Shown: positions 10,416-23,192, counted from the stretch's first letter. The stretch: DNA of 64,000 bases from Diogma glabrata (GCA_963693315.1 OY856186.1:71418128-71482127); one strand, 5' to 3'. The notes: generated by a model not told the origin, from the sequence alone. Numbers and translations: made by a program.

Positions 10416-12254
10416 GAATTGTGTTGAAAATGTATACCTTATATTCTTTAAATTGGTATATAGCTCTAGCGAAAAATGAAATTTTTGTTTTGAAAATAAA
10501 ATTTTCAAATTTCAATCACTTTCCTTCTAAGTGAAGGGTAGAGTGAAAAGCGATTACTTTACGACCAGTTGAGAAGTAAAAATGACTGGATTATAGTTTT
10601 TAGTGTGTGTGATAAATTGAATTTAGTTAACTTTTAAAATTATAAAGTAATAAAAGATTACGCGCCACAGGCATCTATTTTAACCCTCAGTAGAAATGAA
10701 ATATGTACTTTCCACATTGGTATGAATTATATATACTATACTAGTTTGTGATAAATCGCTTTTCATAACTTTATTTCCGAAATGTTGTTTTGCCTTTTTT
10801 CGGTCACATTTTGGTATTTGTTTCTCGTAAAATATAATTATTAAATATAGGTACCAACATTTATAGTGTACAGACAATAAGAATCTAAAAAAGTGTCCTA
10901 AATAATCGATCGAATCGCTTATTTGGGAATAGATAAGGAATTCCGACCGATTTTGTCTATAAAGTAGCTTGGTCAAATTTATTTCTACAAACGTCATAAG
11001 AAAATAAACAGTTGCGATTTGATGTTTCCGAACAAAACCGAAAACTTCGTACATATTTAAAAATATAAATTATCAAAACTATAAAAATATGTATATAAGG
11101 AGACAGAGAATGATTCAGTTTGCAAATTCTTACTGTGGGTCTTCACGTAACATCTACAATCGAGTTATACAAGAAATCACACGTGAAGACTACTTCTATC
11201 AATGTCATAACATTTTTCATGATATTTTTTTCTACAAGAATTGTAGAAAAAAATATCAGTATGATTTTAGGATAATTCAAAAAAAATATGGCGATTTGAT
11301 TTTGTTTATTTTCAAACATTTAAAATTCAAAGCAAATTTTATATATTATTTATATTTAAACTTCGTAGAATTTTTTGGAATACATAGTTATAATAAAATT
11401 ATGGAAGAAAATAAAAGAGAATTCAAATGTCGAATTCTTTTTGCCAAAAAAATTGCTCTAATACGCCCCTTTTTGATCTGAGATCAATTTTTTTTTGACA
11501 TTACGTGTTCTATTTAACCAAAAAAAGTGATTTTTTTTCGCCCGAAAAATATTTGTTTGAATCTAGATTTTTAGCTAGAGCAAGCATAAAATACAATAAA
11601 GAATACAAATAAATTTAAAAAATCTGTCAAAATTAGTAAACAAACAAAACGCCATTGACTTATTATTATTTTTAATAGTGAAATAGTTACTTTTTAAATA
11701 AAGTATTGTTTAAATCGTGTTTTAATTTAAAAATTAACAAACTAATTAATTGAATACAATTAATTACAATAATATTCAATGACAGTTCACAAATACAACT
11801 ACAAAACTGGATCATATTTTTCATGTTCTTTTTATGAAAAAAAAATCACTTTTTCGCTCTGGACAAAAAGAATTCGACAAAAGTTTTGCAAACAAACAAA
11901 AACGCTGCTTTATATCTGTTAAAATCTATCAGTATGATATTTTGTAACATCAACAGCCATCTTTGATATTTCTGTTGCATTTTTATCAATATCATTGGCA
12001 TGATATTTAAAACGTGAAGAGGATGTGTTACGATATTTTGTAAATAATAACTATAACAGATAACTATAACAGATATATAATAATAACTATAACAGATAAC
12101 TATAACAGATATATGATGCTGGTGGCTCTTTTGATATTTTGCCAAAATAATTAGTCAATCAATAGATCAAGTAGTGTCTGATATATAGTGTACCCAACAC
12201 TCACCTGCGGACAGGAATGCAACCGCCTAAATATAACATTTTTAATGAATAAGA

Positions 12255-12417
12255 TCAGGACGGCGCGTACGCAGTCCCGGCTACCAAAAATTTTACGCAC
12301 GAGATATCTACATTAGAGATAATCGCGGAGGTCAACCCCATCAGTAGTGCAATGATAGAGTCTCGCTCCGAGGGAACCGCCTTGTTGATCACGGTAACCC
12401 TTACGCCAGGTAAGTAT
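12255..12417 (-). ncRNA. U1: U1 snRNA canonical-like copy, unit 3
   Basis: 163 nt, same sequence as the unit 2 canonical-like copy. Promoter block at 12465-12473. Confidence 0.96.
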
Positions 12418-14493
12418 GATTTCTATTAAAAATTTTTACCTTATATTTTTAAATTAGGATAGTACTCTAGCGAATTATAATCAAAGGTAATATTTTTTCA
12501 TAATGCAATGTCTATATTTAATTTTTCACAACCTTATATGCATTACGAATCTTTTGGACTTTTTAAAAGTAGGGATTATTTGAGTACATTATAAACTGTG
12601 ATGTTACTACCTGGCCGAAATTTTTCGCAGCCTAAATAATTTGACTCTAGATCTAGTGGACGTTTATCATCTAACTTCTCAAGCCAAGAATATAAACCTA
12701 AAATTGCCTTTAGCATTCAGAAGCGCAAACTAGTAGTTCAAGGAAGGCCTTTTTTGCCAAAATATTTGCTTAAAACATTTCAATAAAACCAAGGTATGAC
12801 AAACTTGAGCTTCCTAAAAAAATGCGCTTTGCAATTAACTAGAAAAATATGGCTTTGATGTCATATATTAACCAGAAAACTATCTCGGGAGAACAAAGCA
12901 GCAAATTTAATATGGAAACCCGTTCATAATTGTTAATCTTACTAACCTTAAATGAATCTATTTCAAATAATTCAACAAGTCCCCCAAATCGTGCCCTATC
13001 TACAAAGAGTAAAATGCATAAACGATAAAATCCCGCCTGGGTTTCAAGACGCTATTATAAATGTAAACGATGACCTAGAAAAGTCAACGATTGGGATGAC
13101 AAACATTTGGTCAATTTAAATTCTACCAAAACACTGTTATTGATTATTTCCAGATCGTAAATGTGATAGCATTTGTTTATTGGGAGTCAAAACTTCCAAT
13201 GGCTTACTCTGGAACGATCATATGACGATGGCAAAGAGCGCGTATCAATTACTCGACATTTATGAGTCCTCGAGTATTGGTTGGTCAATTTTGAGGCGCT
13301 GGATTTGCTACAATCCTGTTTCGTTTCGATTCTTCTCCACAGCATACTATTCGAATTGCAGGTGATTGAAATTTAAAATCAAATTTTGATACAACATCGT
13401 CACTCTGTTGCTGATCTCGTTGTTTTTTATAAATATATCCACACTAGTGCTGCGATTATGGACTTTTCTAATTGTGAAAAAACTCACAAATTGTTACGTC
13501 AAATTGTGTATGAATATGCATAATTTTTTAGTGCATACAATTAAAAATTTGAAATTGTCAATTTTGAATATCCAATAACGAACGGTGCCTTTCGTATAAA
13601 ATTTTATTGACAAAATAATTTTTTAAATAATTTTTATTGTCGAAATAATTTCGTATTTTTAAACTCACAATTTGCCATAATCGCAGCACAGCTGTACTAG
13701 GATGAAATCAGATCTTCCACGCTGAACATGATTTTCTCCCATTTTAACCGTCGATTAGTTTATGGAAACAGCCAAACTCTCCATTCTCCAACCACTTACT
13801 GTCATAGTGACAAAGTGCAGAGGGGCTTCTTGGAGTGAAACTTTTATGAAGAAACACTTGGAAAAACTATTTGTTGTTGAGAAAGATCCTAGTACATCAG
13901 TAATAAGAGTTTCTGAAATCATAAAAGACAGAACGCGGGAGTTTATTTCAAATCAACTAATCACTACTAAAACTGAGCCTTGGTTCACGTGGGATGTATG
14001 ATGAGGCGGTGAGGAATAAACGCAAAGCAATTAAGACGTATAACTCAAATAAAACACCTGAAACTATAAGAAAGTAAGAAATTTTAGTAAATACATAATT
14101 AGAGATATCGGATATAATTTGAGATATCGGATTTCGGTCCCTTTTTGGGGATGGGCTGGACATTTGCCAACTTCCAGCACGAGGGAAATATACCAGATTT
14201 GTAGGATTGGTAGAAATTAGAATATTTTAGTCCAAATTGGTGCAATTTCTTTAGAAAAGGTTTTTAAAATAATGGGGAATATTGTCCATTCCTGAGGCTT
14301 TGTTGATGTTTAACCCCTTTAAAAGTCTAGCGACTATTTTGGGTTTGAAGTGAAGTTCATTCATATTAACTCCTGAAGACTGGATTTGGGGTATTTCTTT
14401 AGCAGTTTCCAAAACAGTGGAATTCAGGACAGTACAATGGAACAGTAGGATCGATATGTTTCAAATCCATTCTAAAATTTTTATTGAATAATA

Positions 14494-14656
14494 TCGGGAC
14501 GGCGCGTACGCAGTCCTGGCTACCAAAAATTTTACGCAAAAGATATCTACATTAGAGATAATCGCCAAGGTCAACCCCATCAGTAGTGCAATGACTAAGT
14601 CTCGCTCCGAGGGAACCTCCTTGTTGATCACGGTAACCCTTACGCCAGGTAAGTAT
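14494..14656 (-). ncRNA. U1: U1 snRNA variant copy, unit 4
   Basis: 163 nt, variant type. CTCTAGCGA block at 14705-14713. Confidence 0.9.
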
Positions 14657-16495
14657 GAATTGTGTTGAAAATGTATACCTTATATTCTTTAAATTGGTAT
14701 ATAGCTCTAGCGAAAAATGAAATTTTTGTTTTGAAAATAAAATTTTCAAATTTCAATCACTTTCCTTCTAAGTGAAGGGTAGAGTGAAAAGCGATTACTT
14801 TACGACCAGTTGAGAAGTAAAAATGACTGGATTATAGTTTTTAGTGTGTGTGATAAATTGAATTTAGTTAACTTTTAAAATTATAAAGTAATAAAAGATT
14901 ACGCGCCACAAGCATCTATTTTAACCCTCAGTAGAAATGAAATATGTACTTTCCACATTGGTATGAATTATATATACTATACTAGTTTGTGATAAATCGC
15001 TTTTCATAACTTTATTTCCGAAATGTTGTTTTGCCTTTTTTCGGTCACATTTTGGTATTTGTTTCTCGTAAAATATAATTATTAAACATAGGTACCAACA
15101 TTTATAGTGTACAGACAATAAGAATCTAAAAAAGTGTCCTAAATAATCGATCGAATCGCTTATTTGGGAATAGATAAGGAATTCCGACCGATTTTGTCTA
15201 TAAAGTAGCTTGGTCAAATTTATTTCTACAAACGTCATAAGAAAATAAACAGTTGCGATTTGATGTTTCCGAACAAAACCGAAAACTTCGTACATATTTA
15301 AAAATATAAATTATCAAAACTATAAAAATATGTATATAAGGAGACAGAGAATGATTCAGTTTGCAAATTCTTACTGTGGGTCTTCACGTAACATCTACAA
15401 TCGAGTTATACAAGAAATCACACGTGAAGACTACTTCTATCAATGTCATAACATTTTTCATGATATTTTTTTCTACAAGAATTGTAGAAAAAAATATCAG
15501 TATGATTTTAGGATAATTCAAAAAAAATATGGCGATTTGATTTTGTTTATTTTCAAACATTTAAAATTCAAAGCAAATTTTATATATTATTTATATTTAA
15601 ACTTCGTAGAATTTTTTGGAATACATAGTTATAATAAAATTATGGAAGAAAATAAAAGAGAATTCAAATGTCGAATTCTTTTTGCCAAAAAAATTGCTCT
15701 AATACGCCCCTTTTTGATCTGAGATCAATTTTTTTTTGACATTACGTGTTCTATTTAACCAAAAAAAGTGATTTTTTTTCGCCCGAAAAATATTTGTTTG
15801 AATCTAGATTTTTAGCTAGAGCAAGCATAAAATACAATAAAGAATACAAATAAATTTAAAAAATCTGTCAAAATTAGTAAACAAACAAAACGCCATTTAC
15901 TTATTATTATTTTTAATAGTGAAATAGTTACTTTTTAAATAAAGTATTGTTTAAATCGTGTTTTAATTTAAAAATTAACAAACTAATTAATTGAATACAA
16001 TTAATTACAATAATATTCAATGACAGTTCACAAATACAACTACAAAACTGGATCATATTTTTCATGTTCTTTTTATGAAAAAAAAATCACTTTTTCGCTC
16101 TGGACAAAAAGAATTCGACAAAAGTTTTGCAAACAAACAAAAACGCTGCTTTATATCTGTTAAAATCTATCAGTATGATATTTTGTAACATCAACAGCCA
16201 TCTTTGATATTTCTGTTGCATTTTTATCAATATCATTGGCATGATATTTAAAACGTGAAGAGGATGTGTTACGATATTTTGTAAATAATAACTATAACAG
16301 ATAACTATAACAGATATATAATAATAACTATAACAGATAACTATAACAGATATATGATGCTGGTGGCTCTTTTGATATTTTGCCAAAATAATTAGTCAAT
16401 CAATAGATCAAGTAGTGTCTGATATATAGTGTACCCAACACTCACCTGCGGACAGGAATGCAACCGCCTAAATATAACATTTTTAATGAATAAGA

Positions 16496-16658
16496 TCAGG
16501 ACGGCGCGTACGCAGTCCCGGCTACCAAAAATTTTACGCACGAGATATCTACATTAGAGATAATCGCGGAGGTCAACCCCATCAGTAGTGCAATGATAGA
16601 GTCTCGCTCCGAGGGAACCGCCTTGTTGATCACGGTAACCCTTACGCCAGGTAAGTAT
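16496..16658 (-). ncRNA. U1: U1 snRNA canonical-like copy, unit 4
   Basis: 163 nt, same as units 2 and 3. Promoter block at 16706-16714. A gypsy element begins 235 bp upstream of its 5' end, at 16893, so any distal enhancer beyond that point would have been displaced. Confidence 0.96.
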
Positions 16659-16887
16659 GATTTCTATTAAAAATTTTTACCTTATATTTTTAAATTAGGA
16701 TAGTACTCTAGCGAATTATAATCAAAGGTAATATTTTTTCATAATGCAATGTCTATATTTAATTTTTCACAACCTTATATGCATTACGAATCTTTTGGAC
16801 TTTTTAAAAGTAGGGATTATTTGAGTACATTATAAACTGTGATGTTACTACCTGGCCGAAATTTTTCGCAGCCTAAATAATTTGACT

Positions 16888-16892
16888 CTAGA
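16888..16892. repeat. 5-bp target site duplication CTAGA (left)
   Basis: CTAGA immediately precedes the 5' LTR and is repeated at 21346-21350 after the 3' LTR. The other four units show the empty site with a single CTAGA. Confidence 0.97.
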
Positions 16893-17093
16893 TGAAGCAT
16901 ACAGATCCACACATCTAGGTCAACTAGATGTATCACACATCTAGGTCAACAATATATATAATATAATATACAATGTCAACAAGATTGTCAGATTGTCAAT
17001 GTAATAAAATTATTAAAGGATTTATAATAAATTGAAGCATATAGTTGATATTAAATATAAAGTGTTTTGATTACAATATTAACAAACATCACA
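16893..17093 (+). repeat. 5' LTR of the gypsy element
   Basis: 201 bp, TGAAGCAT to ACATCACA. It contains a 16-bp direct repeat (ACACATCTAGGTCAAC, twice) and an AT-rich TATA-like stretch around 16955-16970. Confidence 0.97.
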
Positions 17094-20000
17094 TGGCGCT
17101 GAGGACAAACAATAATAAAATGGATTTTACAAAGCCAGATAACATAGATTTCAATAGCAACAACTTATCGGAGCAATGGCGGAATTTCAAAATTGAATTT
17201 GAATTTTACTTGGAGGCAGCCGACTTAACAGAAGCAACAGATAAAAGAAAAATTGCGCTCCTGTTAAACGCAATGGGAAAGTCAGCAATTCTTATATTCA
17301 AAAATAATTTCGTAAAAATAGATAAAGAGGAAGATTTTAATTCAGATTACACCACGTGTATGAAAAAATTTGATGATTATTTCAATCCAAAGAAAAACAT
17401 CGTATATTCTCGGTTTTTATTTTACACACGTAACCAAAAGAAAGGTGAACCATTCGACACATTTATATTGGACGTACAACAGCTAATTGCGGACTGTGAG
17501 TTTGGCGATCAAAGGGACTCCATGCTAAGGGATAGAGTTGTATTAGGGATTGCAGACCAAACTGTACAAGAAAGTTTGTTAAGAACTGATGATCTTGATC
17601 TTCAAAAAGCAATTCAGATTTGTAAAACAGCTGAATTAAACAAAGCACGAATAAATGAGATGCAGAAAGATGTGAACATATTAGCAATCCATCACAATCC
17701 AAATAGAGAAACTGAACGGTCAAATCAATCTGTAAAAATATGCTATAAATGTGGAGGAGATTGGCACAACAGAATTAAAAACTGTCCAGCTTATGGAAAA
17801 CGGTGTACAAAATGTAGAAAATTCAATCATTTATCAAGCATGTGCAGATCGAAAAGTGAGATTATAAATGAATTACAAAATACCATTGAAAATCAACAAG
17901 ATACTGCAATAAATAACGTAAGTCAAAATGATATTTATATTAGTACTATAAATAGTCAAATATTAGAAAAAAATAACTCTTGGGTAATAGATTTAAAGAT
18001 AAATAATATGTTAATTATGAAATTTAAAATTGATACTGGATCACCAATTAATGTAATTCCTAAAAACATATTCATGAAACTAAACTGTGAAAATCAATTA
18101 TACAAGTCGGAATTGAATTTATATGCATACGGTGGTTATAGACTAACCGTGATAGGATGTTGTGATTTAACAGTACACTTGAAATGTGGAAAGACATGTG
18201 TAACTAATTTTGTAATTGTTGATCATGACTCAACACCTATCATAGGATTACGTTCGTCCATTGAATTGAATTTAGTGCAAAAATTAGACTCTATTGAAAA
18301 TTCCTCAAAAGAAATATTTTTGTCAGAGAATGCAGATTTATTTAATGGACTAGGTCAGTTTCCATCAGAATATAGAATAAAACTTAAACCAGGCGCTTTA
18401 CCTGTTTCTAGGCCTCCACATCGAATACCAGAAAAACTTAAAGAAAAAGTTAAAAATAAATTGGATCAGATGGAAAGTTTAAATATCATTTCAAAGGTTA
18501 ATGAACCGAATAGTTGGGTAAGTCAAATGGTCGTAGTAGAGAAACCTGATAAATCTATTCGCATATGTTTAGATCCAAAAAACTTAAATCAAAATATAAT
18601 AAAAGATTATCATGTAATTCCGACCATAGATGACTTATGTTTAAAGTTAAAAAATAAACAATACTTCACGGTGCTTGATTTGAAAGAAAGTTTTTGGCAA
18701 ATTAAACTTGATGCCGAATCGTCAGAATTATTAACTTTCAGCACACCATATGGTTGTTACAAATTTAATAGAATGGGATTTGGAATTAACATTGCATCAG
18801 AAGTGTTTCAAAAAAAATTGGAGAAATATTTTGGTGACATAGAAGGGGTGTTCATTTACATTGATGATGTTCTAATTTTTGCTGACACAAAAGAATCTCA
18901 CGACTTAATTTTGAAAGAAGTCACACATCGGGCTAAGAAATTTAATATAAAATTTAACAGCAAAAAAGTTCAATTTTGTGTTAATGAAGTGAAATACTTG
19001 GGACACATTTTTTCCAAAACAGGAATTAGTCCTGATCCTGATAGAATAAAATCAATAATAAAATATGACATACCACGAAATAAAAAAGAGTTACAACGTT
19101 ATCTTGGTATGATAAATTATTTAAGAAATTTCATTCCAAACTTCTCGGAAATATCATCACCTCTCCGATCTCTCTTAAAAAAAGACACTGATTGGCTATG
19201 GCTACCAGAACATACCAAATGCATCGAAGGTTTTCAAAATTTAATTTCAAATTGTCCTGTCATGGCAAATTTTGATCATAATAAAGAAATCGTGATCCAG
19301 ACAGATGCTTCAAAAGACGGAATAGGATGTTGTCTCTTACAAGATAATAAGCCTGTATGTTATGCATCCAAAAGTCTTTCGTCTGCTGAAATCAATTACG
19401 GGCAAATTGAAAAAGAATTTCTTGCTGTATTGTTTGCTTGCCGTAAATTTCATAACTATATCTATGGACGTAAAATTAAAATTCACACGGATCACAAGCC
19501 ACTGGTGAGTATAATGAAAAAGGATGTGTGTGAAATCAATTCAAATCGTCTTCAGAGAATCAAAATTCGTCTCATGATATATGACATTGACATAGAATAT
19601 CTACCTGGAAAATTCATGCACATCGCAGATGCACTGTCAAGAGCATGCTCTAAAATAGTTGATAATTCTACAATTGATGAACCATTAGAAGAAGTGATAC
19701 ATGCTCTCAATATATCAGATCCATTAAAAGAACAATTTATATCATCAACCAGTCAAGACCCAATTTTGAGTGAAATTATTCTTATGTATAAAAAAGGATG
19801 GGGCAACAACAAGAAAAGTTCAAGTGATGCTGTGAAAATGTATTGGAATAAAAAAGAGGACATCATAGCTGAAAATGGAATATTATTTTTCAAAAATAGA
19901 ATTATTGTTCCTCAGTCAATGCGTCCATGCATTTTGGAAAAGCTTCATGAACCGCATTTCGGTATAAACAAAACAATTTCTAGAGCAAAGATGCTTTATT

Positions 20001-21070
20001 ATTGGCCGAACATGGAATCACAAATTGAAGATACAGTACGTAAATGTTCTATTTGTGAGAAATTTAGGAGTTCAAATGTGAAGGAAGAACTAATACCTCA
20101 TGAAATTCCCAAACTACCATTCCAAAAAGTTGGAGTAGATATTTTAGAACATGGTAACAAAAACTACATAGTATGTGTAGACTATTATTCGAAATATGTA
20201 GACCTAGTTGAGCTGAATAACAAAAGAAGCTACGAGATTATCAAAAAACTAAAAACAATATTTGCAACTCATGGAATTCCTCAAACTTTAATAGCCGACA
20301 ACATGCCTTTTGGATCTTATGAATTCGCCGAATTTGCAAGGGTTTGGAATTTTAATATAGTCACCACAAGTCCAAGGTATCCTCAATCAAATGGACAAGC
20401 AGAAAAATTTGTTGGAATATGCAAGAAGATTATAAAAAAATCCATTGAATCAGGAAGAGACATTGAAACATTCTTACTTGAGTATCGCAATACGCCTATA
20501 AGTGGTATTAAATATTCACCCAACCAAATGCTGATGAACCGATCCACTAGATCCACACTGCCAATTTCAGATGTCCTATTGGAACCAATTGTACAGAAGG
20601 ATGTCTACAATGAGCTTTGCAAATTAAAAGAAAAATCTAAAAAATGCTACGACAAAACATCTCAATATCGTAACACTAATTTCAAAAAGGGAGATAATAT
20701 AGTGTATCAACATGAAGGTACGTGGCATCCTGCTGAGATTATAGGAAAACACGACACTCCACGTTCGTATCTAATTAAAGATGAAAACAATCGCATAAAG
20801 CGTAGAAACACAAGGCATTTACGAAATTCATATAATACTCCCAATTACAAAGAAAACCATTTAGGAAATTCATATAATACTCCCAATTACAAAGAAAACC
20901 ATGTCCAATCAAGTACAAGTTCTGATTGGTATAACAATAATAGCACAAACAATGAAAACATAATCATTGAAACAAGTAACAACAATTCCAATAACACTCA
21001 CAATAATATCTCTCATTCTAGATATGGCAGGAAAATTAAACCACCACAACGATTAATCGAATCAATTTAG
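17093..21070 (+). CDS. Gag-Pol polyprotein of a Mag-like Ty3/gypsy retrotransposon
   Basis: A 1325-codon intact frame giving capsid-like Gag, two zinc knuckles (residues 217-251: CX2CX4HX5C, then CX2CX4HX4C), aspartic protease (DTGSP at 314), reverse transcriptase (LDLKESFW, Asp 529; YIDD, Asp 591-592), RNase H (TDAS, Asp 738) and integrase (zinc-binding His from about 952; catalytic Asp 1016, Asp 1069 and Glu 1104, spaced D-35-E). All key residues are present. Gag and Pol are fused in one frame, as in Mag-clade elements. The first ATG uses the last LTR base; a second in-frame ATG is at 17120. An upstream TTG at 17045 inside the LTR is not a credible start. The C-terminus carries a 14-residue tandem duplication (42 bp, about 20824-20907). 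No envelope gene. Acts in the cytoplasm in virus-like particles, then in the nucleus. Confidence 0.95.
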   Translation: MALRTNNNKMDFTKPDNIDFNSNNLSEQWRNFKIEFEFYLEAADLTEATDKRKIALLLNAMGKSAILIFKNNFVKIDKEEDFNSDYTTCMKKFDDYFNPKKNIVYSRFLFYTRNQKKGEPFDTFILDVQQLIADCEFGDQRDSMLRDRVVLGIADQTVQESLLRTDDLDLQKAIQICKTAELNKARINEMQKDVNILAIHHNPNRETERSNQSVKICYKCGGDWHNRIKNCPAYGKRCTKCRKFNHLSSMCRSKSEIINELQNTIENQQDTAINNVSQNDIYISTINSQILEKNNSWVIDLKINNMLIMKFKIDTGSPINVIPKNIFMKLNCENQLYKSELNLYAYGGYRLTVIGCCDLTVHLKCGKTCVTNFVIVDHDSTPIIGLRSSIELNLVQKLDSIENSSKEIFLSENADLFNGLGQFPSEYRIKLKPGALPVSRPPHRIPEKLKEKVKNKLDQMESLNIISKVNEPNSWVSQMVVVEKPDKSIRICLDPKNLNQNIIKDYHVIPTIDDLCLKLKNKQYFTVLDLKESFWQIKLDAESSELLTFSTPYGCYKFNRMGFGINIASEVFQKKLEKYFGDIEGVFIYIDDVLIFADTKESHDLILKEVTHRAKKFNIKFNSKKVQFCVNEVKYLGHIFSKTGISPDPDRIKSIIKYDIPRNKKELQRYLGMINYLRNFIPNFSEISSPLRSLLKKDTDWLWLPEHTKCIEGFQNLISNCPVMANFDHNKEIVIQTDASKDGIGCCLLQDNKPVCYASKSLSSAEINYGQIEKEFLAVLFACRKFHNYIYGRKIKIHTDHKPLVSIMKKDVCEINSNRLQRIKIRLMIYDIDIEYLPGKFMHIADALSRACSKIVDNSTIDEPLEEVIHALNISDPLKEQFISSTSQDPILSEIILMYKKGWGNNKKSSSDAVKMYWNKKEDIIAENGILFFKNRIIVPQSMRPCILEKLHEPHFGINKTISRAKMLYYWPNMESQIEDTVRKCSICEKFRSSNVKEELIPHEIPKLPFQKVGVDILEHGNKNYIVCVDYYSKYVDLVELNNKRSYEIIKKLKTIFATHGIPQTLIADNMPFGSYEFAEFARVWNFNIVTTSPRYPQSNGQAEKFVGICKKIIKKSIESGRDIETFLLEYRNTPISGIKYSPNQMLMNRSTRSTLPISDVLLEPIVQKDVYNELCKLKEKSKKCYDKTSQYRNTNFKKGDNIVYQHEGTWHPAEIIGKHDTPRSYLIKDENNRIKRRNTRHLRNSYNTPNYKENHLGNSYNTPNYKENHVQSSTSSDWYNNNSTNNENIIIETSNNNSNNTHNNISHSRYGRKIKPPQRLIESI
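17094..17103 (+). other. Putative primer binding site
   Basis: TGGCGCTGAG follows the LTR end with no gap. TGG is the expected complement of a tRNA CCA tail. I cannot name the tRNA. The ATG of gag-pol overlaps this site. Confidence 0.6.
20824..20907 (+). repeat. 42-bp in-frame tandem duplication in the Pol C-terminus
   Basis: Two adjacent copies encode NSYNTPNYKENH, differing at one residue before that block. Period 42 bp, so the frame is kept. Confidence 0.9.
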
Positions 21071-21133
21071 ATTACATTGAACCATCGAATTGTCTTAATA
21101 ATTATAATAATATTATCTGATATCCATGAACTT

Positions 21134-21144
21134 AAAAAGGGAGA
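21134..21144 (+). other. Polypurine tract
   Basis: Eleven purines (AAAAAGGGAGA) end at the first base before the 3' LTR, the expected place of plus-strand priming. Confidence 0.85.
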
Positions 21145-21345
21145 TGAAGCATACAGATCCACACATCTAGGTCAACTAGATGTATCACACATCTAGGTCA
21201 ACAATATATATAATATAATATACAATGTCAACAAGATTGTCAGATTGTCAATGTAATAAAATTATTAAAGGATTTATAATAAATTGAAGCATATAGTTGA
21301 TATTAAATATAAAGTGTTTTGATTACAATATTAACAAACATCACA
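21145..21345 (+). repeat. 3' LTR of the gypsy element
   Basis: 201 bp, no difference from the 5' LTR found by reading them side by side. Confidence 0.97.
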
Positions 21346-23192
21346 CTAGATCTAGTGGACGTTTATCATCTAACTTCTCAAGCCAAGAATATAAACCTAA
21401 AATTGCCTTTAGCATTCAGAAGCGCAAACTAGTAGTTCAAGGAAGGCCTTTTTTGCCAAAATATTTGCTTAAAACATTTCAATAAAACCAAGGTATGACA
21501 AACTTGAGCTTCCTAAAAAAATGCGCTTTGCAATTAACTAGAAAAATATGGCTTTGATGTCATATATTAACCAGAAAACTATCTCGGGAGAACAAAGCAG
21601 CAAATTTAATATGGAAACCCGTTCATAATTGTTAATCTTACTAACCTTAAATGAATCTATTTCAAATAATTCAACAAGTCCCCCAAATCGTGCCCTATCT
21701 ACAAAGAGTAAAATGCATAAACGATAAAATCCCGCCTGGGTTTCAAGACGCTATTATAAATGTAAACGATGACCTAGAAAAGTCAACGATTGGGATGACA
21801 AACATTTGGTCAATTTAAATTCTACCAAAACACTGTTATTGATTATTTCCAGATCGTAAATGTGATAGCATTTGTTTATTGGGAGTCAAAACTTCCAATG
21901 GCTTACTCTGGAACGATCATATGACGATGGCAAAGAGCGCGTATCAATTACTCGACATTTATGAGTCCTCGAGTATTGGTTGGTCAATTTTGAGGCGCTG
22001 GATTTGCTACAATCCTGTTTCGTTTCGATTCTTCTCCACAGCATACTATTCGAATTGCAGGTGATTGAAATTTAAAATCAAATTTTGATACAACATCGTC
22101 ACTCTGTTGCTGATCTCGTTGTTTTTTATAAATATATCCACACTAGTGCTGCGATTATGGACTTTTCTAATTGTGAAAAAACTCACAAATTGTTACGTCA
22201 AATTGTGTATGAATATGCATAATTTTTTAGTGCATACAATTAAAAATTTGAAATTGTCAATTTTGAATATCCAATAACGAACGGTGCCTTTCGTATAAAA
22301 TTTTATTGACAAAATAATTTTTTAAATAATTTTTATTGTCGAAATAATTTCGTATTTTTAAACTCACAATTTGCCATAATCGCAGCACAGCTGTACTAGG
22401 ATGAAATCAGATCTTCCACGCTGAACATGATTTTCTCCCATTTTAACCGTCGATTAGTTTATGGAAACAGCCAAACTCTCCATTCTCCAACCACTTACTG
22501 TCATAGTGACAAAGTGCAGAGGGGCTTCTTGGAGTGAAACTTTTATGAAGAAACACTTGGAAAAACTATTTGTTGTTGAGAAAGATCCTAGTACATCAGT
22601 AATAAGAGTTTCTGAAATCATAAAAGACAGAACGCGGGAGTTTATTTCAAATCAACTAATCACTACTAAAACTGAGCCTTGGTTCACGTGGGATGTATGA
22701 TGAGGCGGTGAGGAATAAACGCAAAGCAATTAAGACGTATAACTCAAATAAAACACCTGAAACTATAAGAAAGTAAGAAATTTTAGTAAATACATAATTA
22801 GAGATATCGGATATAATTTGAGATATCGGATTTCGGTCCCTTTTTGGGGATGGGCTGGACATTTGCCAACTTCCAGCACGAGGGAAATATACCAGATTTG
22901 TAGGATTGGTAGAAATTAGAATATTTTAGTCCAAATTGGTGCAATTTCTTTAGAAAAGGTTTTTAAAATAATGGGGAATATTGTCCATTCCTGAGGCTTT
23001 GTTGATGTTTAACCCCTTTAAAAGTCTAGCGACTATTTTGGGTTTGAAGTGAAGTTCATTCATATTAACTCCTGAAGACTGGATTTGGGGTATTTCTTTA
23101 GCAGTTTCCAAAACAGTGGAATTCAGGACAGTACAATGGAACAGTAGGATCGATATGTTTCAAATCCATTCTAAAATTTTTATTGAATAATA

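Larger units (their letters stand above)
9873..14113. repeat. Array unit 3
   Basis: 4241 bp, same order as the other units, no large lesion seen. Confidence 0.95.
16893..21345 (+). mobile_element. Complete Ty3/gypsy LTR retrotransposon (Mag-like), young insertion
   Basis: 4453 bp: 201-bp LTRs at both ends, start TG and end CA, bounded by CTAGA duplications. The two LTRs read identically, which implies a very recent insertion because they are made from one template. Primer-binding-type sequence TGGCGCTGAG follows the 5' LTR directly, and a purine tract abuts the 3' LTR. One uninterrupted gag-pol frame, no env. The empty site is preserved in four sister array units, so the boundaries are exact. 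Confidence 0.97.
14114..22812. repeat. Array unit 4, interrupted by a gypsy element
   Basis: 8699 bp in total. Removing the element at 16893-21345 and one copy of its CTAGA target duplication leaves 4241 bp, the length of unit 3. The insertion is about 230 bp past the 5' end of the canonical-like U1 gene, within its upstream flank. Confidence 0.95.

Noticed and set aside
17045..17092. 16-codon N-terminal extension of the gypsy polyprotein from TTG
   Set aside because: It lies inside the LTR and starts without ATG; the ATG at 17093 is the first credible start.
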